Source: Priestia endophytica DSM 13796
Lineage (GTDB): Bacteria > Bacillota > Bacilli > Bacillales > Bacillaceae_H
Assembly: GCF_900115845.1 (NCBI RefSeq)
Contig: NZ_FOXX01000002.1
Coordinates: 400,997 to 464,996 of the forward strand
Reading direction: 5' to 3'
DNA length: 64,000 nt
The notes beneath the pieces were generated by a model that was given only the letters and a program-made list of their open reading frames with translations, did not search any database and had not been told where the DNA came from. Within the stretch, counting starts at the first letter, position 1. The number at the start of each line of letters is the position of its first letter. The translations under genes were made by a program, and so were the position numbers. This document shows, one piece after another, positions 1-6,920 of the stretch.

Positions 1-358
1 CCGTATGACGTTTGGTGGCATTGATTATGCGCCAACAGCTAATTTTGATTTGCTGAAAAAAGCGTACGATGTTGGCACAGAAAAAGGGTTAAGTCTTCGC
101 GTTGGTAGCGTCTTTACGGCAGATCAGTTCTACAATGAAAATGCAGATTGGGAAAAATGGGCTCGCTATGGTATGTTAGCGATTGAAATGGAAACAACAG
201 CTCTTTACACGATTGCTGCAAAGTTTGACCGAAATGCACTATCCATTTTAACGGTTAGTGACCATGTATTAACAGGAGAAGAAACAACAGCAGAAGAAAG
301 ACAAACTACATTTAACGAAATGATTGAAGTAGCGCTTGAAACAGCGATACAGCAATAA
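1..358 (+). CDS. deoD: Purine nucleoside phosphorylase, C-terminal part (5' end outside window)
   Basis: This is the last part of a DeoD-type purine nucleoside phosphorylase, which splits purine (deoxy)nucleosides with phosphate in cytosolic nucleoside salvage. The reading frame is open from base 2, so the gene begins upstream. The segment [14 protein letters not shown] carries the conserved Glu-Met-Glu nucleoside-binding region, and LTVSDH contains the catalytic Asp of the family. About 118 codons are present, roughly the C-terminal half of a protein normally near 235 residues. A clear intrinsic terminator follows 6 bases after the stop codon, so deoD ends its transcription unit here. Confidence 0.93.
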   Translation, partial: RMTFGGIDYAPTANFDLLKKAYDVGTEKGLSLRVGSVFTADQFYNENADWEKWARYGMLAIEMETTALYTIAAKFDRNALSILTVSDHVLTGEETTAEERQTTFNEMIEVALETAIQQ

Positions 359-363
359 GAAAG

Positions 364-397
364 AGGCTGCTTTGTCCGGGTGGACAGCAGCTTTTTT
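364..397 (+). terminator. Intrinsic terminator of deoD
   Basis: A GC-rich stem (GGCTGCT...AGCAGC, reinforced by GTCC/GGAC) is followed by a run of six T residues, directly after the deoD stop codon. Confidence 0.9.
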
Positions 398-493
398 CCC
401 TTTCCTTTATGTCTTTATGATAAAGCTTTTTTTAAAAGATTAACAACTTTATGAAAAGGGTAACGATATTCATGGAACAAGACTTTAAAGCCA

Positions 494-519
494 AAAAAGT
501 CCCTTTAAGGGACTTTTTT
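494..519 (-). terminator. Intrinsic terminator of tatA (nearly symmetrical)
   Basis: AAAAAAGTCCCTT pairs with AAGGGACTTTTTT. The stem overlaps the tatA stop codon on the minus strand. Flanking A and T tracts on both sides let it also stop plus-strand transcripts that run past deoD. Confidence 0.88.
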
Positions 520-685
520 ACTTCAGTTTCTCTTTGGTGTCTGAAGAGCTTTCACCAGAGAGCGCTTTTTTGAACTCACGAAGAGTTGTACCAGCGGCTC
601 GGCCAAGCTCTGGAAGTTTTTTAGGACCAAAAATAAGGAGAGCAACAACAATAATAATGAACCATTCACCAGGACCAATTGCCAT
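518..685 (-). CDS. tatA: Twin-arginine translocase subunit TatA/TatE family
   Basis: A 55-residue TatA-type protein that builds the pore-like part of the Tat system, which exports folded proteins across the cell membrane. Residues 5-20 form one transmembrane helix. It is followed by the FGPKKLPELGR hinge and amphipathic helix that define the family, then a charged tail. A longer open frame runs to about base 898, but it is not protein-like. The start at 685 is chosen because GGTGGG lies 8 bases before ATG and the TatA homology begins exactly there. It is divergent from the CorC-type gene at 822. No tatC is adjacent. Confidence 0.92.
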   Translation of the reverse strand: MAIGPGEWFIIIVVALLIFGPKKLPELGRAAGTTLREFKKALSGESSSDTKEKLK

Positions 686-781
686 TTTGTTCACCCACCT
701 TAATAAAGATGTATCACGTGCATTTATCATACACTGAAAAGCTTGGAAAGGAAAGAGTGGAAGAACTTTATTAAAATTTTT

Positions 782-824
782 AAGGAGGTGTAGTTCGTAC
801 ATTTTAACGTGTACGACGAAATTG
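782..824 (+). promoter_or_regulatory. Hairpin between Shine-Dalgarno and TTG start of the first CorC paralogue
   Basis: A near-perfect Shine-Dalgarno AAGGAGGTG (782-790) lies 33 bases upstream of the TTG start if measured from the GGAGG core. A 7-bp hairpin (795-801 with 810-816, 8-base loop) sits in between. With the hairpin folded, core-to-start spacing is about 11 bases, close to normal. The same arrangement precedes the paralogues at 8658 and 15895. Confidence 0.75.
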
Positions 825-2120
825 ATTGCCATTAAATTAGTTTCATTAATTTTGCTTTTAATATGTTCGGGCTTTTTTGTTGCTTCTGAATTTGCCATTG
901 TAAAAGTCCGAGCTTCACAGTTAGATCAGCGCATAAAAGAAGGAAACAAGCGAGCGGTTGCTGCGAAAAAGCTAGTCACTCACCTTGATGAATATTTATC
1001 TGTTTGCCAGCTTGGGATTACGTTAACGTCTCTTGGGCTTGGATGGTTAGGGGAGCCGACAATACATCGTTTACTCCTACCGCTTTTTGAAAAAATAGGT
1101 TTAGCTGCTTCTCTTTCATCAACCATTTCTTTTGTCGTTTCCTTTGCTCTTGTTACCTTTTTACACGTTGTAACAGGGGAGCTTGCACCAAAAACATTTG
1201 CGATTTATAAAGCTGAAAAGATTGTGATGTTTACAGCGACCCCCCTTATTTGGTTTTATCGCATTTTTTATCCATTTATTTGGTTCTTAAATACATCAGC
1301 GCGAATATTAGCTCGTATGTTTGGCTTTAAAGCCGTCGGGGAGGAAATGGCTCATAGTGAAGAAGAAATTCGTCTTCTAATAGCTGAGAGCTACCGAGGT
1401 GGAGAGATCAACTCCTCGGAACTGCAATACGTGCAAAATGTGTTTGAATTTGATAATCGATTAGCACGTGAAATTATGGTGCCCCGAACAGAGATGTTTG
1501 TGCTGCAGCTTGAAAAATCACTACAAGAGAACTTACAGGAAATTAAGCAGCATAAATTTACTCGTTATCCTGTTGTACATGGCGATGACAAAGACCAAAT
1601 TGTCGGAATGGTTAATGTCAAAGATTTATATAACGACATTTTGATGAAGAAAAAGAATCCAAACGTTAATCTCAGTCGCTACGTTCGTCCTGTTATTCAA
1701 GTCATTGATTCAGTAGCCATTCATGATTTGCTCCTGCAAATGCAAAAAGAGAATGCGCATTTAGCTGTTTTGTTTGATGAATATGGAGGAACGTCTGGCA
1801 TTGTCACACTTGAAGATATTGTAGAAGAAATCGTCGGAGAGATTCGTGACGAATTTGATGTTCATGAATTACCGTACATTGAGAAAGTGGATGATTCTAC
1901 AGTTTTACTTGATGGAAAAGTACTTATTGCAAAAGTGAATGAGCTTTTAGATCTTTCACTCGAGGATGATGAAGTCGATACAATTAGCGGCTGGCTTCTT
2001 ATGCAAAATTACGATGTGAAAGAAGGAGATACTGTTTCGTATGATAATCATGTGTTCTTTACAGTAAAAGAGATGAACGGTAAAAGTATTCAAAAAGTAG
2101 AAGTGAAGCATGTTGCTTAA
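822..2120 (+). CDS. CNNM/CBS-domain membrane transporter (HlyC/CorC family), paralogue 1
   Basis: A 432-residue member of the HlyC/CorC (CNNM) family, whose bacterial members are linked to Mg2+ efflux. Visible parts are an N-terminal DUF21/CNNM membrane domain with the [10 protein letters not shown] signature near residue 21 and GELAPKTFAI, an acidic linker (HSEEEIRLL), a CBS pair starting at MVPRTEM, the [15 protein letters not shown] motif and a C-terminal CorC_HlyC domain. The TTG start places the ASEF motif at the same distance from the N-terminus as in the two other paralogues in the window. A structured ribosome-binding region precedes it. B. subtilis relatives include YhdP, YhdT, YqhB and YrkA; which one this matches cannot be decided by eye. 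Confidence 0.9.
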   Translation: MIAIKLVSLILLLICSGFFVASEFAIVKVRASQLDQRIKEGNKRAVAAKKLVTHLDEYLSVCQLGITLTSLGLGWLGEPTIHRLLLPLFEKIGLAASLSSTISFVVSFALVTFLHVVTGELAPKTFAIYKAEKIVMFTATPLIWFYRIFYPFIWFLNTSARILARMFGFKAVGEEMAHSEEEIRLLIAESYRGGEINSSELQYVQNVFEFDNRLAREIMVPRTEMFVLQLEKSLQENLQEIKQHKFTRYPVVHGDDKDQIVGMVNVKDLYNDILMKKKNPNVNLSRYVRPVIQVIDSVAIHDLLLQMQKENAHLAVLFDEYGGTSGIVTLEDIVEEIVGEIRDEFDVHELPYIEKVDDSTVLLDGKVLIAKVNELLDLSLEDDEVDTISGWLLMQNYDVKEGDTVSYDNHVFFTVKEMNGKSIQKVEVKHVA

Positions 2121-2128
2121 CGAAAAAA

Positions 2129-2160
2129 AAGCACCCCTAGAACGCGGTTCTAGGGGCTAA
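2129..2160 (+). terminator. Hairpin after CorC paralogue 1
   Basis: CCCCTAGAAC and GTTCTAGGGG form a perfect 10-bp stem directly behind the gene. The A8 run lies on its upstream side and only a weak T stretch follows, so it may work better on the opposite strand or as a 3' end protector. Confidence 0.6.
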
Positions 2161-2300
2161 TCGTTTGTATAATGAAAAAAGGATAAAAGGCTAATGGCAA
2201 GGCCTTTGAGCAAAAGCGTTCAGCAACAATGCTTCAGGAAGAAATCATATTGGAAACGCTTTCTATGAAATAAATATACCACTTTTATATAATTTTGTAA

Positions 2301-2334
2301 ATAAAAAAAGTAGAGCAATTTTTAATTGCTCTAC
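2301..2334 (-). terminator. Intrinsic terminator of rodA
   Basis: A 10-bp stem, GTAGAGCAAT with ATTGCTCTAC (2310-2319 and 2325-2334), is followed on the minus strand by a T7 run. It overlaps the rodA stop codon. Confidence 0.9.
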
Positions 2335-3509
2335 TACCCGTTTGAACTGAACATATAGCGTTTGTGATGATATGAAACACCAAGCATAAGACCCATCGCA
2401 AGCATATTCCCCATAAGGGAGCTTCCTCCGTATGAAATAAACGGAAGAGGGATACCTGTAATCGGAAGAACTTGAATGGTCATACCGATGTTTTGGAAAA
2501 CGTGAAACGTAACCATTGAAATTACACCAACACAAAGGTAGGAGTTGAAAGCTTCCTTTGTTTCAAGACCTAATTTAATGAGATAGTAGATAAGAACAAA
2601 GAAAAGACTAATTACGACGCTTCCTCCAATAAAGCCAAAGTCTTCGGCAATAATAGCAAAGATAAAGTCTGTATGACCTTCAGGAATATAGACACCTTCT
2701 CCACTAATTCCTTTCCCTTCAACCATTCCGGAACCAATGGCCATTAATGACTGCAAGAGGTGATAAGCGCCTTCTCCGCTGTAAGAACGCGGATCAAGCC
2801 ATGCGTAAATACGTGTAAGCTGGTATGGGTTGACTCCTAAGTACTTTTCAAGAAAGTCAGGAGCGTACATAACAAGAGACAATACTGTTCCCCCAAAAAC
2901 AGCTAAAACAGAAAAAGCAGGAGCAATAAGTTTCCATGAAATACCCGACACAAACACAAGTCCAACAAAGATAGCAAGAAGTACAAGGCTTGTTCCAAGG
3001 TCAGGCTGACTCAATACAAGTCCAAGTGGAAGAGCAAGCGTTAGGCCCATTTTCAAAAGAAGAAGAAAGTCTTCACGAAAACCGCGAATACGATACTTTT
3101 CGTTATGTTTTGTGACGACGTTGCTTAATGCAACTACAAGAAAGACTTTCACAAACTCCGAAGGCTGAATAGAACCAAGCCCTGGAAAGATGAACCAGCT
3201 TTGAGCTCCATTACGAACTGGTGTAAAACTTGTGTTAGGGGCTACAAATAAAATTAGTAATAAAAAGACTCCAAATGCGTACGCGTACCAGGAAAGCTTT
3301 TGAAGTTGGTCACTGTCTAAAAACATAACCCCGAAAGCAATTCCTCCTGAAACGATATACCATATAATTTGTTTTACTAAAAAGTTTTCGTTGTACTGTC
3401 CTGAAGACTGAGCGCTGTAGATGCCGATACAGCTAACACAAAAAAACAAAAATAGCAAAAATGCTATATTAACATCAAAACGAGGCACATTAGATCGATT
3501 ATTTCCCAT
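2334..3509 (-). CDS. rodA: Rod-shape-determining SEDS glycosyltransferase RodA
   Basis: A 391-residue polytopic membrane protein of the SEDS family. RodA polymerises glycan strands from lipid II with class B PBPs during cell elongation. About ten transmembrane segments are visible. Family signatures are SQPDLGTSLV, the extracellular-loop PEGHTDFIF stretch with the essential Asp, and the C-terminal GIPLPFISYGGSSL. Start choice: AGGTG lies 6 bases before ATG at 3509. An upstream in-frame GTG at 3518 has no ribosome binding site, because it lies inside that sequence. RodA is preferred over FtsW because of the HTDFIF and LPITGIPLPFISYGG context and the single-gene setting. Its own terminator overlaps the stop. 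Confidence 0.93.
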   Translation of the reverse strand: MGNNRSNVPRFDVNIAFLLFLFFCVSCIGIYSAQSSGQYNENFLVKQIIWYIVSGGIAFGVMFLDSDQLQKLSWYAYAFGVFLLLILFVAPNTSFTPVRNGAQSWFIFPGLGSIQPSEFVKVFLVVALSNVVTKHNEKYRIRGFREDFLLLLKMGLTLALPLGLVLSQPDLGTSLVLLAIFVGLVFVSGISWKLIAPAFSVLAVFGGTVLSLVMYAPDFLEKYLGVNPYQLTRIYAWLDPRSYSGEGAYHLLQSLMAIGSGMVEGKGISGEGVYIPEGHTDFIFAIIAEDFGFIGGSVVISLFFVLIYYLIKLGLETKEAFNSYLCVGVISMVTFHVFQNIGMTIQVLPITGIPLPFISYGGSSLMGNMLAMGLMLGVSYHHKRYMFSSNG

Positions 3510-3836
3510 TCTCTTCACCTAGCAATTTCATTGTTTTGTAGAAAAATATTATATCGTAATTCCTTTGAAACATAAAGCTAAACTTCTCTTTTCATCAGCT
3601 CTCTTCTAGCCCTATAAAAGGAAAAAAGAGGCTTCTAGTCCTTCTTAATCTTAGCGATTCTTTGTGAAATGTGCAAAGTATTTTCCATCATCTTTAAAAA
3701 AATAGTTCAATTAACATAGAAGGTAGAGAAGAAAGGACTAAATCTAGCAAAGTACGCATATATGTAAGATAGAGTTCCCTTACTAAATATTCGAGTTATG
3801 AAGTGCGACTATAAATAGATTTGAAGGAGGAAAAAT
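3510..3836. other. Intergenic region between divergent rodA and a membrane protein gene
   Basis: About 325 bases, AT-rich, without a convincing reading frame. It must hold the rodA promoter on the minus strand. A TATAAA box about 30 bases before the plus-strand gene is a candidate -10. I see no riboswitch or strong terminator. Confidence 0.5.
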
Positions 3837-4412
3837 ATGTCGTTTCTTATTCTGTTTTTCTTACTATGGTGCTTTACTTGGACGCTTTTCTATCTCTATC
3901 GTTATCAAACGTCACTAAAAGAAAAAAAGACGACAGTAGCGCTTATTACTTTTTCCACCACTATTTCAGCTACCTTTTCCGCCATCTACCTTTGCTGCTT
4001 CCATTTACCTCTGTCTCTTTATAATGCACTTGTTCTTTGTTTTTTTATAGGAGCTTTAACAGCCTTTATTGTTGGTAGAGTATCAGGCATAAGAATGACT
4101 CTCCTCGGTATACTTACAGCTTGCGTAAGCTCTCTTTCTCTTCCAGGGGTATACCTTTCGTTTGAGCGAAGAGATGCAGGTGATTTATTTGAATTACAGC
4201 TCCTTTTGTCTGTTTTATTAGCAACGTTCGCTCTTTATCTTCTATTTAAAAATATACCTCTTGAAGAAGGTGCGCTCATAAAAAACTGGCTTCAAAGTCC
4301 ATTTGTAGCTGGGGTTGTCCTTCTCATCATCTTCTACACGTACGAGCTTTTCCATTCTTTTTTTAGTATAAAAAATAACTCTACAAGTATGAACGGTTCG
4401 AAACGAAAATAG
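3837..4412 (+). CDS. Polytopic membrane protein of unknown function
   Basis: A 191-residue hydrophobic protein with about five predicted transmembrane segments (near residues 2-22, 35-55, 60-80, 115-135 and 155-175) and a short charged tail. I do not recognise a family. The start is well supported: GAAGGAGG stands 6 bases before ATG. It stands alone between rodA and a PTS IIA gene. No terminator of note follows, only a short hairpin-poor AT-rich spacer. Confidence 0.7.
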   Translation: MSFLILFFLLWCFTWTLFYLYRYQTSLKEKKTTVALITFSTTISATFSAIYLCCFHLPLSLYNALVLCFFIGALTAFIVGRVSGIRMTLLGILTACVSSLSLPGVYLSFERRDAGDLFELQLLLSVLLATFALYLLFKNIPLEEGALIKNWLQSPFVAGVVLLIIFYTYELFHSFFSIKNNSTSMNGSKRK

Positions 4413-4530
4413 TTGCAAAAAGTGCAGAAAGATTTCTGTACTTTTTCTTATTGAGCGTTATTTTTTGCAGAACGAAAGAAAAAATGATTAAATAAGCAAA
4501 AGATTAAAAAAATTAAAAGGAGAGAGAGAC

Positions 4531-5022
4531 GTGTTCAAAAAATTGTTTGGAAAAAAGACGAGAGAAGAAAATATTACCGCCCCTCTTACTGGCCGCATTT
4601 TTAGTCTTGAAAACGTTCCTGATCCTGTTTTTTCGCAAAAAATGATGGGAGAAGGGTTTGCAATTGAACCAACAAATGGAGAAGTTGTTGCTCCGATAGA
4701 CGGTGAGATTGTCCAGCTTTTTCACACAAAACATGCCATAGGATTAAAAACAGAAAACGGAGCGGAGATTATTATTCACGTTGGGCTTGAAACAGTAGCT
4801 ATGGAAGGAGAAGGATTCACTGCTCATGTAAAAGAAGGTTCAAAAGTTAAAAAGGGAGACAAGCTATTAACTGTTGACTTAGGAAAAGTAAGAGAGAAGG
4901 CTAAAAGTACGGTAACGCCTGTTGTTGTCACAAACAGTGCTGATTCGGAAAAAATTTCTTTGGTAGCTACGGATTCTGTTATAAAAGGAGAAACCGTTTG
5001 TATGACAGTAACAATGAAATAA
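4531..5022 (+). CDS. PTS glucose-type EIIA protein
   Basis: A 163-residue stand-alone EIIA-Glc domain, which accepts phosphate from HPr and passes it to EIIB domains of sugar transporters. The usual fold signatures are visible: ITAPLTGRIFSLENVPDPVF at the N-terminus, GVVAP-like EVVAPIDGEI, and IIIHVGLETV, which contains the active-site His. It resembles B. subtilis YpqE in being a separate IIA. It could serve EIIBC proteins that lack IIA, such as MurP encoded about 30 kb away in this window, but that link is an inference. GTG start with GGAGAG upstream. Confidence 0.88.
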   Translation: MFKKLFGKKTREENITAPLTGRIFSLENVPDPVFSQKMMGEGFAIEPTNGEVVAPIDGEIVQLFHTKHAIGLKTENGAEIIIHVGLETVAMEGEGFTAHVKEGSKVKKGDKLLTVDLGKVREKAKSTVTPVVVTNSADSEKISLVATDSVIKGETVCMTVTMK

Positions 5023-5031
5023 TGGATATTC

Positions 5032-5071
5032 AAAACGTTCTTCCACTAAAGGGATGGGAGAGCGTTTTTTT
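5032..5071 (+). terminator. Intrinsic terminator of the EIIA gene
   Basis: AAAACG...CTTCC pairs imperfectly with GGGAGAGCGTTTT and runs into T7, 10 bases after the stop codon. Confidence 0.75.
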
Positions 5072-5138
5072 GTATAGAGGAGAATTTGGCATTTTTCCCT
5101 ATAATCTTAAATGAACAGTTTTATATTACAAGTGAAAA

Positions 5139-5147
5139 TGGTATACT
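5139..5147 (+). promoter_or_regulatory. Extended -10 promoter for the MifM-like leader and yidC2
   Basis: TGGTATACT is an extended -10 element (TGn plus TATACT) about 40 bases before the leader start codon. The -35 region is weak (TTTTAT, 17 bases upstream), as is common for extended -10 promoters. Confidence 0.5.
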
Positions 5148-5187
5148 AGGGAAGGAATTAAGTAGAAACGCGAAAGAGAGTTGTTAT

Positions 5188-5481
5188 ATGGACTTTTCAA
5201 TTGAATTATTGCTGTGCGTTTCATATGCAAGTTTGTTTCTACTAGCGGTTTCCTATTATTTAGCATGCAATAAAAGATCTTACTTTTATGTTCGTGCCCA
5301 AAGAATAGACAAGCAGTTAGTAACAGGGAAACATTTATTTGAAAAAGGGAGAGTATGTAGACCTTTACACTATTTTTCCTACTTGCAAGTGAAAAAGCCC
5401 GTAAAAGAGCCAGCTAACATAGATGAAGAAGATCCTTTCTCTTCTGCAATGAACGGCGTATTTCAACCACGATTTCTTTAG
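5188..5481 (+). CDS. mifM: MifM-like translation-arrest regulatory leader protein
   Basis: A 97-residue protein ending 11 bases before yidC2. In B. subtilis the 95-residue MifM sits in the same place. It has an N-terminal membrane segment, stalls the ribosome near its C-terminus when YidC insertion fails, and thereby opens the yidC2 ribosome binding site. Here residues 5-26 form one membrane segment. A basic stretch (QVKKPVK) precedes DEED at residues 79-82, matching the acidic DEED arrest region of MifM. The next codons are the 5' arm of a helix over the yidC2 Shine-Dalgarno. Start ATG at 5188 is chosen over an upstream in-frame start because of GAAAGAGAG and the protein length. Overall sequence similarity to MifM is low, so the call rests on position, architecture and the motif. 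Confidence 0.78.
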   Translation: MDFSIELLLCVSYASLFLLAVSYYLACNKRSYFYVRAQRIDKQLVTGKHLFEKGRVCRPLHYFSYLQVKKPVKEPANIDEEDPFSSAMNGVFQPRFL

Positions 5482-5491
5482 GAGGAAGGAT
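5432..5491 (+). promoter_or_regulatory. Stem-loop sequestering the yidC2 Shine-Dalgarno
   Basis: ATCCTTTCTCTT (5432-5443, inside the leader gene) can pair with AGGAGGAAGGAT (5480-5491) over 12 bp with two G-U pairs, enclosing 36 bases. The 3' arm contains the entire yidC2 ribosome binding site. A ribosome stalled on the DEED codons (5422-5433) would cover the 5' arm and free the site. Confidence 0.78.
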
Positions 5492-5492
5492 T

Positions 5493-6254
5493 ATGAAAAA
5501 AAAGTTAGCCCTATTTATCCCGGCCCTTTTTCTTTTAGCCGGCTGTAGTATTAAAGAGCCTATTACTTCAGATAGCACAGGGATTTGGAATGAGTACTTT
5601 GTATATCCAATGTCTCAACTATTAACACATGTTGCTCACTGGTTAGGCAACGAGTATGGCTTGTCAATTATTTTAGTTACCATTTTAATTCGTCTTATTC
5701 TATTGCCGCTTATTATTAGACAACAGCGCAGTACAATGGCAATGCAAGCGCTTCGTCCTGAAATGGAAAAACTTCGTGAAAAGTATCCATCAAAAGATGC
5801 GCAATCACAACAGAAATTACAGCAAGAAATGATGCAGCTTTATCAGAAGCACAGCATCAATCCGATTGGTGGATGTTTACCAATCTTTATCCAGATGCCG
5901 ATCATTATGGCTTTCTATTATGCTATCGCAAGAACACAAGAAATTGCTGACCATTCGTTCCTATGGGTGAGTTTAGGAGCTCCAGATCCATACTTCATTT
6001 TCCCTATTGTTGCTGCTTGTACAACGTTCCTACAAGTTAAAGCAGGGATGACAACTGATGAAGTATTACCGCAAATGAAAATTATGATGTACATTATGCC
6101 AGTTTTTGTTTTAATCGCTGGTTTAAGTTTACCATCTGCGTTAGCTCTTTATTGGGTAATCGGAAACGTCTTTGGAACATTCCAAGGTCTTTACCTTAAG
6201 AGACGTATGACGCTTTTAAAAGCAAAAGATGCTGAAAAAAAGAATAACGCATAA
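5493..6254 (+). CDS. yidC2: Membrane protein insertase YidC2 (YidC/Oxa1 family lipoprotein)
   Basis: A 253-residue YidC/OxaA insertase that helps Sec-dependent and independent proteins enter the membrane. The signal peptide ends in a lipobox (LLAGC, Cys18). Five transmembrane segments follow. The first TM carries the hydrophilic-groove Arg in ILIRLILLPL, and a cytosolic hairpin precedes NPIGGCLPIFIQMPI. The pairing with an upstream arrest-type leader identifies it as the inducible YidC2 (YqjG) rather than SpoIIIJ. GGAGG lies in a predicted helix with the leader gene, implying translational control by insertion stress. A strong terminator follows. Confidence 0.93.
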   Translation: MKKKLALFIPALFLLAGCSIKEPITSDSTGIWNEYFVYPMSQLLTHVAHWLGNEYGLSIILVTILIRLILLPLIIRQQRSTMAMQALRPEMEKLREKYPSKDAQSQQKLQQEMMQLYQKHSINPIGGCLPIFIQMPIIMAFYYAIARTQEIADHSFLWVSLGAPDPYFIFPIVAACTTFLQVKAGMTTDEVLPQMKIMMYIMPVFVLIAGLSLPSALALYWVIGNVFGTFQGLYLKRRMTLLKAKDAEKKNNA

Positions 6255-6257
6255 AGG

Positions 6258-6286
6258 AAGCGCGGAGATTTTCTCCGCGCTTTTTA
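6258..6286 (+). terminator. Intrinsic terminator of yidC2
   Basis: AAGCGCGGAGA pairs with TCTCCGCGCTT, followed by a T-rich tract. Confidence 0.93.
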
Positions 6287-6365
6287 TACTTGTTCTGAAA
6301 ACCGTTTCATAACTTATACTAAAATTAAGCATGCTCGCGTAACCTTTGGGCGTAAGAGCGTGACA

Positions 6366-6394
6366 AAAAGCGTTTGTAAAAGAACGCTTTTTTT
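6366..6394. terminator. Bidirectional terminator between yidC2 and the sortase gene
   Basis: AAAAGCGTT pairs with AACGCTTTTT, and the T and A tracts on both sides make it usable from both strands. On the minus strand it closes the sortase operon. On the plus strand it would end any short transcript starting near 6327. Confidence 0.8.
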
Positions 6395-6920
6395 AATGTG
6401 AAAAAGGATTTAATGTTGCAGTCACAAGAAGGCGGTCTGCATGTGTTCCTTCTGCTTTATTAAACAGCCCTGTACATGTAACCAAATGGACGGTTCTTTT
6501 TGAAGAAGAACCAAAAACTTTGTTCACAGGAAACTGATTTCGTTCATATACTGCTGTTTTTGTCACTGTGAAAGACATCATTTTTCCACTTTTCTTTTGA
6601 ATAAAAAACGTGTCGCCTTTTCGCAGTTTAGGAAGTGAATAAAAAATAGCCCGTCCTTTTTTAGTATCAACGTGTCCTGCAATAACAGCATTCCCTCGTT
6701 CTCCAGGGAAGGAACTATTTTGAAACCACGTTACGCTATTGTTGTTTTCGGGTAAAATAAGCTCCCCGTTTTGTGAAAGTCCATGTGCTTCAATAGGGGC
6801 TACAATGTTTGCCGTTGGAATAAGAAGCAGAGCAGGCTGATCATGATGAGCAGCAAGAGTATAAGGTAAATTAAAAAACAGAAGGACTAGAAAAATACTG
6901 CCTAAAAAGAAGTGCTTCAT
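6393..6920 (-). CDS. Sortase (class uncertain, single-substrate type)
   Basis: A sortase transpeptidase of about 175 residues with an N-terminal signal anchor. The catalytic triad is visible: His in VIAGHVDT, Cys in VHLVTCTG and Arg in ADRLLVTA. It would cleave a sorting signal and attach the substrate to the cell wall. The start at 6920 overlaps the stop of the upstream gene as ATGA, implying translational coupling. An in-frame ATG at 6950 is possible but its AGGAGG is directly adjacent. The upstream gene encodes a protein with a sorting-signal-like C-terminus, so enzyme and substrate are probably an operon pair. The class (D, E or F type) cannot be settled by eye. Confidence 0.87.
   Translation of the reverse strand: MKHFFLGSIFLVLLFFNLPYTLAAHHDQPALLLIPTANIVAPIEAHGLSQNGELILPENNNSVTWFQNSSFPGERGNAVIAGHVDTKKGRAIFYSLPKLRKGDTFFIQKKSGKMMSFTVTKTAVYERNQFPVNKVFGSSSKRTVHLVTCTGLFNKAEGTHADRLLVTATLNPFSH

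Noticed and set aside
518..898. Long N-terminal extension of tatA
   Set aside because: The extra 71 codons overlap the divergent CorC start region and are not similar to TatA; the ribosome binding site supports 685.
2263..2535. Minus-strand open frame overlapping the 3' end of rodA
   Set aside because: A shadow in another frame of rodA with low-complexity composition.
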